Below are positions 9,370 to 10,359 of a stretch of 10,359 bases of DNA, one piece after another. Under the pieces are notes generated by a model. It saw nothing but the letters and a program-made list of their open reading frames with translations, ran no database searches and had not been told where the DNA came from. A program made the translations under genes and the position numbers. The stretch is taken from positions 1 through 10,359 of the forward strand of contig JAOXYC010241900.1 of assembly GCA_028565715.1 (NCBI GenBank). Direction: 5' to 3'. This stretch comes from Phoronis pallida (taxonomy: Eukaryota > Phoronida > Phoronidae). Positions within the stretch are counted from its first letter, which is position 1. Every line of letters begins with the position of its first letter.

Positions 9370-9398
9370 TACTTAACCAATTTTCATTATTTTCACAG
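9370..9398 (+). promoter_or_regulatory. 3' splice site and candidate branch point before exon A
   Basis: TACTTAAC at 9370-9377 fits the branch-point consensus, with the candidate branch adenosine at 9376, about 22 bases before the acceptor. A pyrimidine-rich stretch ends in TTTTCACAG with AG at 9397-9398. The frame of exon A is open across this point, but the protein upstream of 9399 is intron-like (rich in F, L, N and S) and loses the ankyrin pattern, which places the boundary here. Confidence 0.8.
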
Positions 9399-9585
9399 GT
9401 TAGTGAGCAACTTCTCAACATTGGTGCTCATGTCGACGAGGTTGATAACGATGGACGACACGCTCTCATTATGGCCGCACAGGAAGGACACGTCCAGATG
9501 GTTGCTCAACTACTTGATGCTGGTGCCAATATAGACAAGAGGGCTCACAATGGGAAGAATGCCCTGAGGGTTGCTGCTTTAGAAG
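9399..9585 (+). CDS. ANKRD50: ANKRD50-like ankyrin-repeat protein, internal exon A
   Basis: This exon of 187 bp starts in phase 0 and ends after the first base of a Gly codon. It encodes 62 full residues. Residues 1-14 are the tail of one ankyrin repeat (..NIGAHVDE), 15-47 form a complete repeat (DNDGRHALIMAAQEGH..LLDAGANID), and 48-63 begin the next (NGKNALRVAALEG). The order and wording, notably NDGR..AAQEGH followed by ALRVAALEGH, match the C-terminal half of the ankyrin domain of ANKRD50. Mammalian ANKRD50 acts on endosomes in SNX27-retromer/WASH-dependent recycling of cargo to the cell surface; that role here is inferred from homology. The 5' acceptor is CACAG|GTT; the donor GAAG|GTTGGT is weak at +3 to +5 but is the only nearby choice that keeps the frame into exon B. 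A paralogous large ankyrin protein is the main alternative. Confidence 0.85.
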
Positions 9586-9815
9586 GTTGGTTTTTATTTT
9601 TCTCCAAAGAATTGACTAGAAATACTTGTGATTGGCACAAAAATGATATATTTATAATGTGTACTTTTCTTTGAAATGCAACCTGAAGCAGGATCTTTCG
9701 ATGATTTTCAGTCTTATATTACAGTTGATCTCAAAAATATTTTTTGATAGAATTAAAATGATATCATTATAGTCCTTTGTTGAACAATAAATGAAAATCT
9801 CTTCTTCATTTTCAG
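9586..9815 (+). other. 230-bp phase-1 intron between exons A and B
   Basis: The intron starts GTTGGTTTTT and ends CTTCTTCATTTTCAG. It is AT-rich and closes the frame soon after the donor. Removing it joins G from exon A to GT from exon B, making the Gly of the conserved EGH turn of an ankyrin repeat and restoring a 33-residue repeat exactly. A branch point is less clear than for the upstream intron. Using the next GT (9590) instead would put a stop eight codons in, so the 9585/9586 boundary is well fixed. Confidence 0.85.
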
Positions 9816-10359
9816 GTCACAAGGAGGTAGTTAACGTGTTGGTCACCAGGGGGTGTGACATCAACTACAAGGATGCTGATGGTCGATCAACCATCTATAT
9901 GCTAGCTTTGGAGAACAGTGTTGAGATCGCAACCTTCCTCATCGAAAACGGTGGTGATGTTGAAGGGGTCGATCTTGAAGGTCGTACTGCCCTCCATGTG
10001 GCATCGTGGCAAGGTCACCATGATTTCTGTCAGCTGTTGCTACGTCATGGTGCTCAGGTGAACGCTCTTGACAACGAAAATCGTTCCCCTCTCCAATCAG
10101 CTTCCTGGCAGGGTCACGCCAACATTGTGACATTGCTTTTGGAGAATGGTGCCGTCGTGGACCACATGTGCAACCAGGGGGCCACAGCTCTCTGTATCTC
10201 CGCTCAAGAAGGTCATGAGGATGTGGTTAAGTCCTTGCTTCAGTTCGGTGCAGATCCTAACCGCTCTGATCTCTACGGTCGCACAGCAATGCGAGTTGCA
10301 GTCAAAGGGAGTCACACATCTCTGGTGGCAATTCTTGAACAGTATGGCGCTTCAAATTC
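9816..10359 (+). CDS. ANKRD50: ANKRD50-like ankyrin-repeat protein, exon B (3' cut by window)
   Basis: This exon stays open for 544 bp to the window edge. Numbered on from exon A, residues 64-80 complete the repeat begun there, and 81-113, 114-146, 147-179 and 180-212 are four further repeats of exactly 33 residues. Residues 213-243 are most of a last repeat. Canonical features include GRTALHVASWQGH (118-130) and LL..GA motifs ending each repeat. Signature stretches shared with vertebrate ANKRD50 are WQGH in two successive repeats, GAVVDH.CNQGATALC, AQEGH, GRTAMRVA and a final EQYGAS. The repeat at 81-113 is degenerate (STIYMLALENSVEIATFL, no GH turn), as is the equivalent repeat in the vertebrate protein, so it is a conserved deviation rather than damage. 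In vertebrate ANKRD50 the ankyrin domain ends just after this point and a Ser-rich tail follows; here that part lies beyond the window. The solenoid is expected to be cytosolic or on endosomes and to bind partner proteins. There is no frameshift or internal stop. Confidence 0.88.

Noticed and set aside
9339-9674. A continuous 112-codon frame opening at TTG and running past both ends of exon A
   Set aside because: Only 9399-9585 has ankyrin pattern. The flanks read as translated intron, are bounded by good AG and GT splice sites, and the start would be a non-ATG codon.
9939-10315. Two minus-strand frames overlapping exon B
   Set aside because: They are antisense shadows of the ankyrin coding sequence with no domain of their own.
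1-10359. CRISPR arrays, prokaryotic defence systems, phage or viral genes
   Set aside because: No regular short repeats with spacers, no bacterial-type coding, and no viral protein motifs. The spliced ankyrin gene shows eukaryotic nuclear DNA.

Overview
The window looks like animal nuclear DNA, most likely from a marine or other non-vertebrate metazoan; I cannot fix the phylum. Coding sequence appears in short exons with GT-AG introns. The non-coding part is very AT-rich (one sampled line near 7321 is about 20% G+C), while the exons are close to half G+C (two sampled lines give about 47% and 57%). There are no bacterial-style operons, ribosome binding sites or dense ORFs.

The only gene I can support lies on the + strand at the right end. 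Exon A (9399-9585) and exon B (9816 to the window edge) are separated by a 230-bp intron. Joined, they encode 243 complete residues of an uninterrupted ankyrin-repeat solenoid: the tail of one repeat, six full 33-residue repeats, and most of another. Repeat order and repeat-specific wording match the C-terminal part of the ankyrin domain of ANKRD50, an endosomal recycling factor that in mammals works with SNX27-retromer and WASH. The last visible residues, a YGAS motif, fall where the ankyrin domain of vertebrate ANKRD50 ends. The N-terminal NTPase-like part, earlier repeats and Ser-rich tail are outside the window or in exons I cannot see.

Positions 1-9398 hold no coding sequence I can defend. 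The in-frame acceptor at 9398/9399 opens in the middle of a repeat, so at least the DNA just upstream must be intron; the simplest reading is one intron longer than 9.3 kb. It carries the usual debris: a MITE-like element with GGGCTTA-rich terminal inverted repeats (about 737-920), a possible decayed relative (about 4461-4675), and local tandem duplications of about 43 bp (1-63), 162 bp (3009-3330), 168-180 bp (6759-7100) and 57 bp (8240-8353). There are also a few perfect short hairpins, a G-rich tract, and a repeated AGGTCAT...GTTGAC motif at 5513-6004.

I found no new biological system here. The points most worth checking are the split of the ankyrin array by introns (mostly one large exon in vertebrates) and the mobile or duplicated DNA in the long intron.
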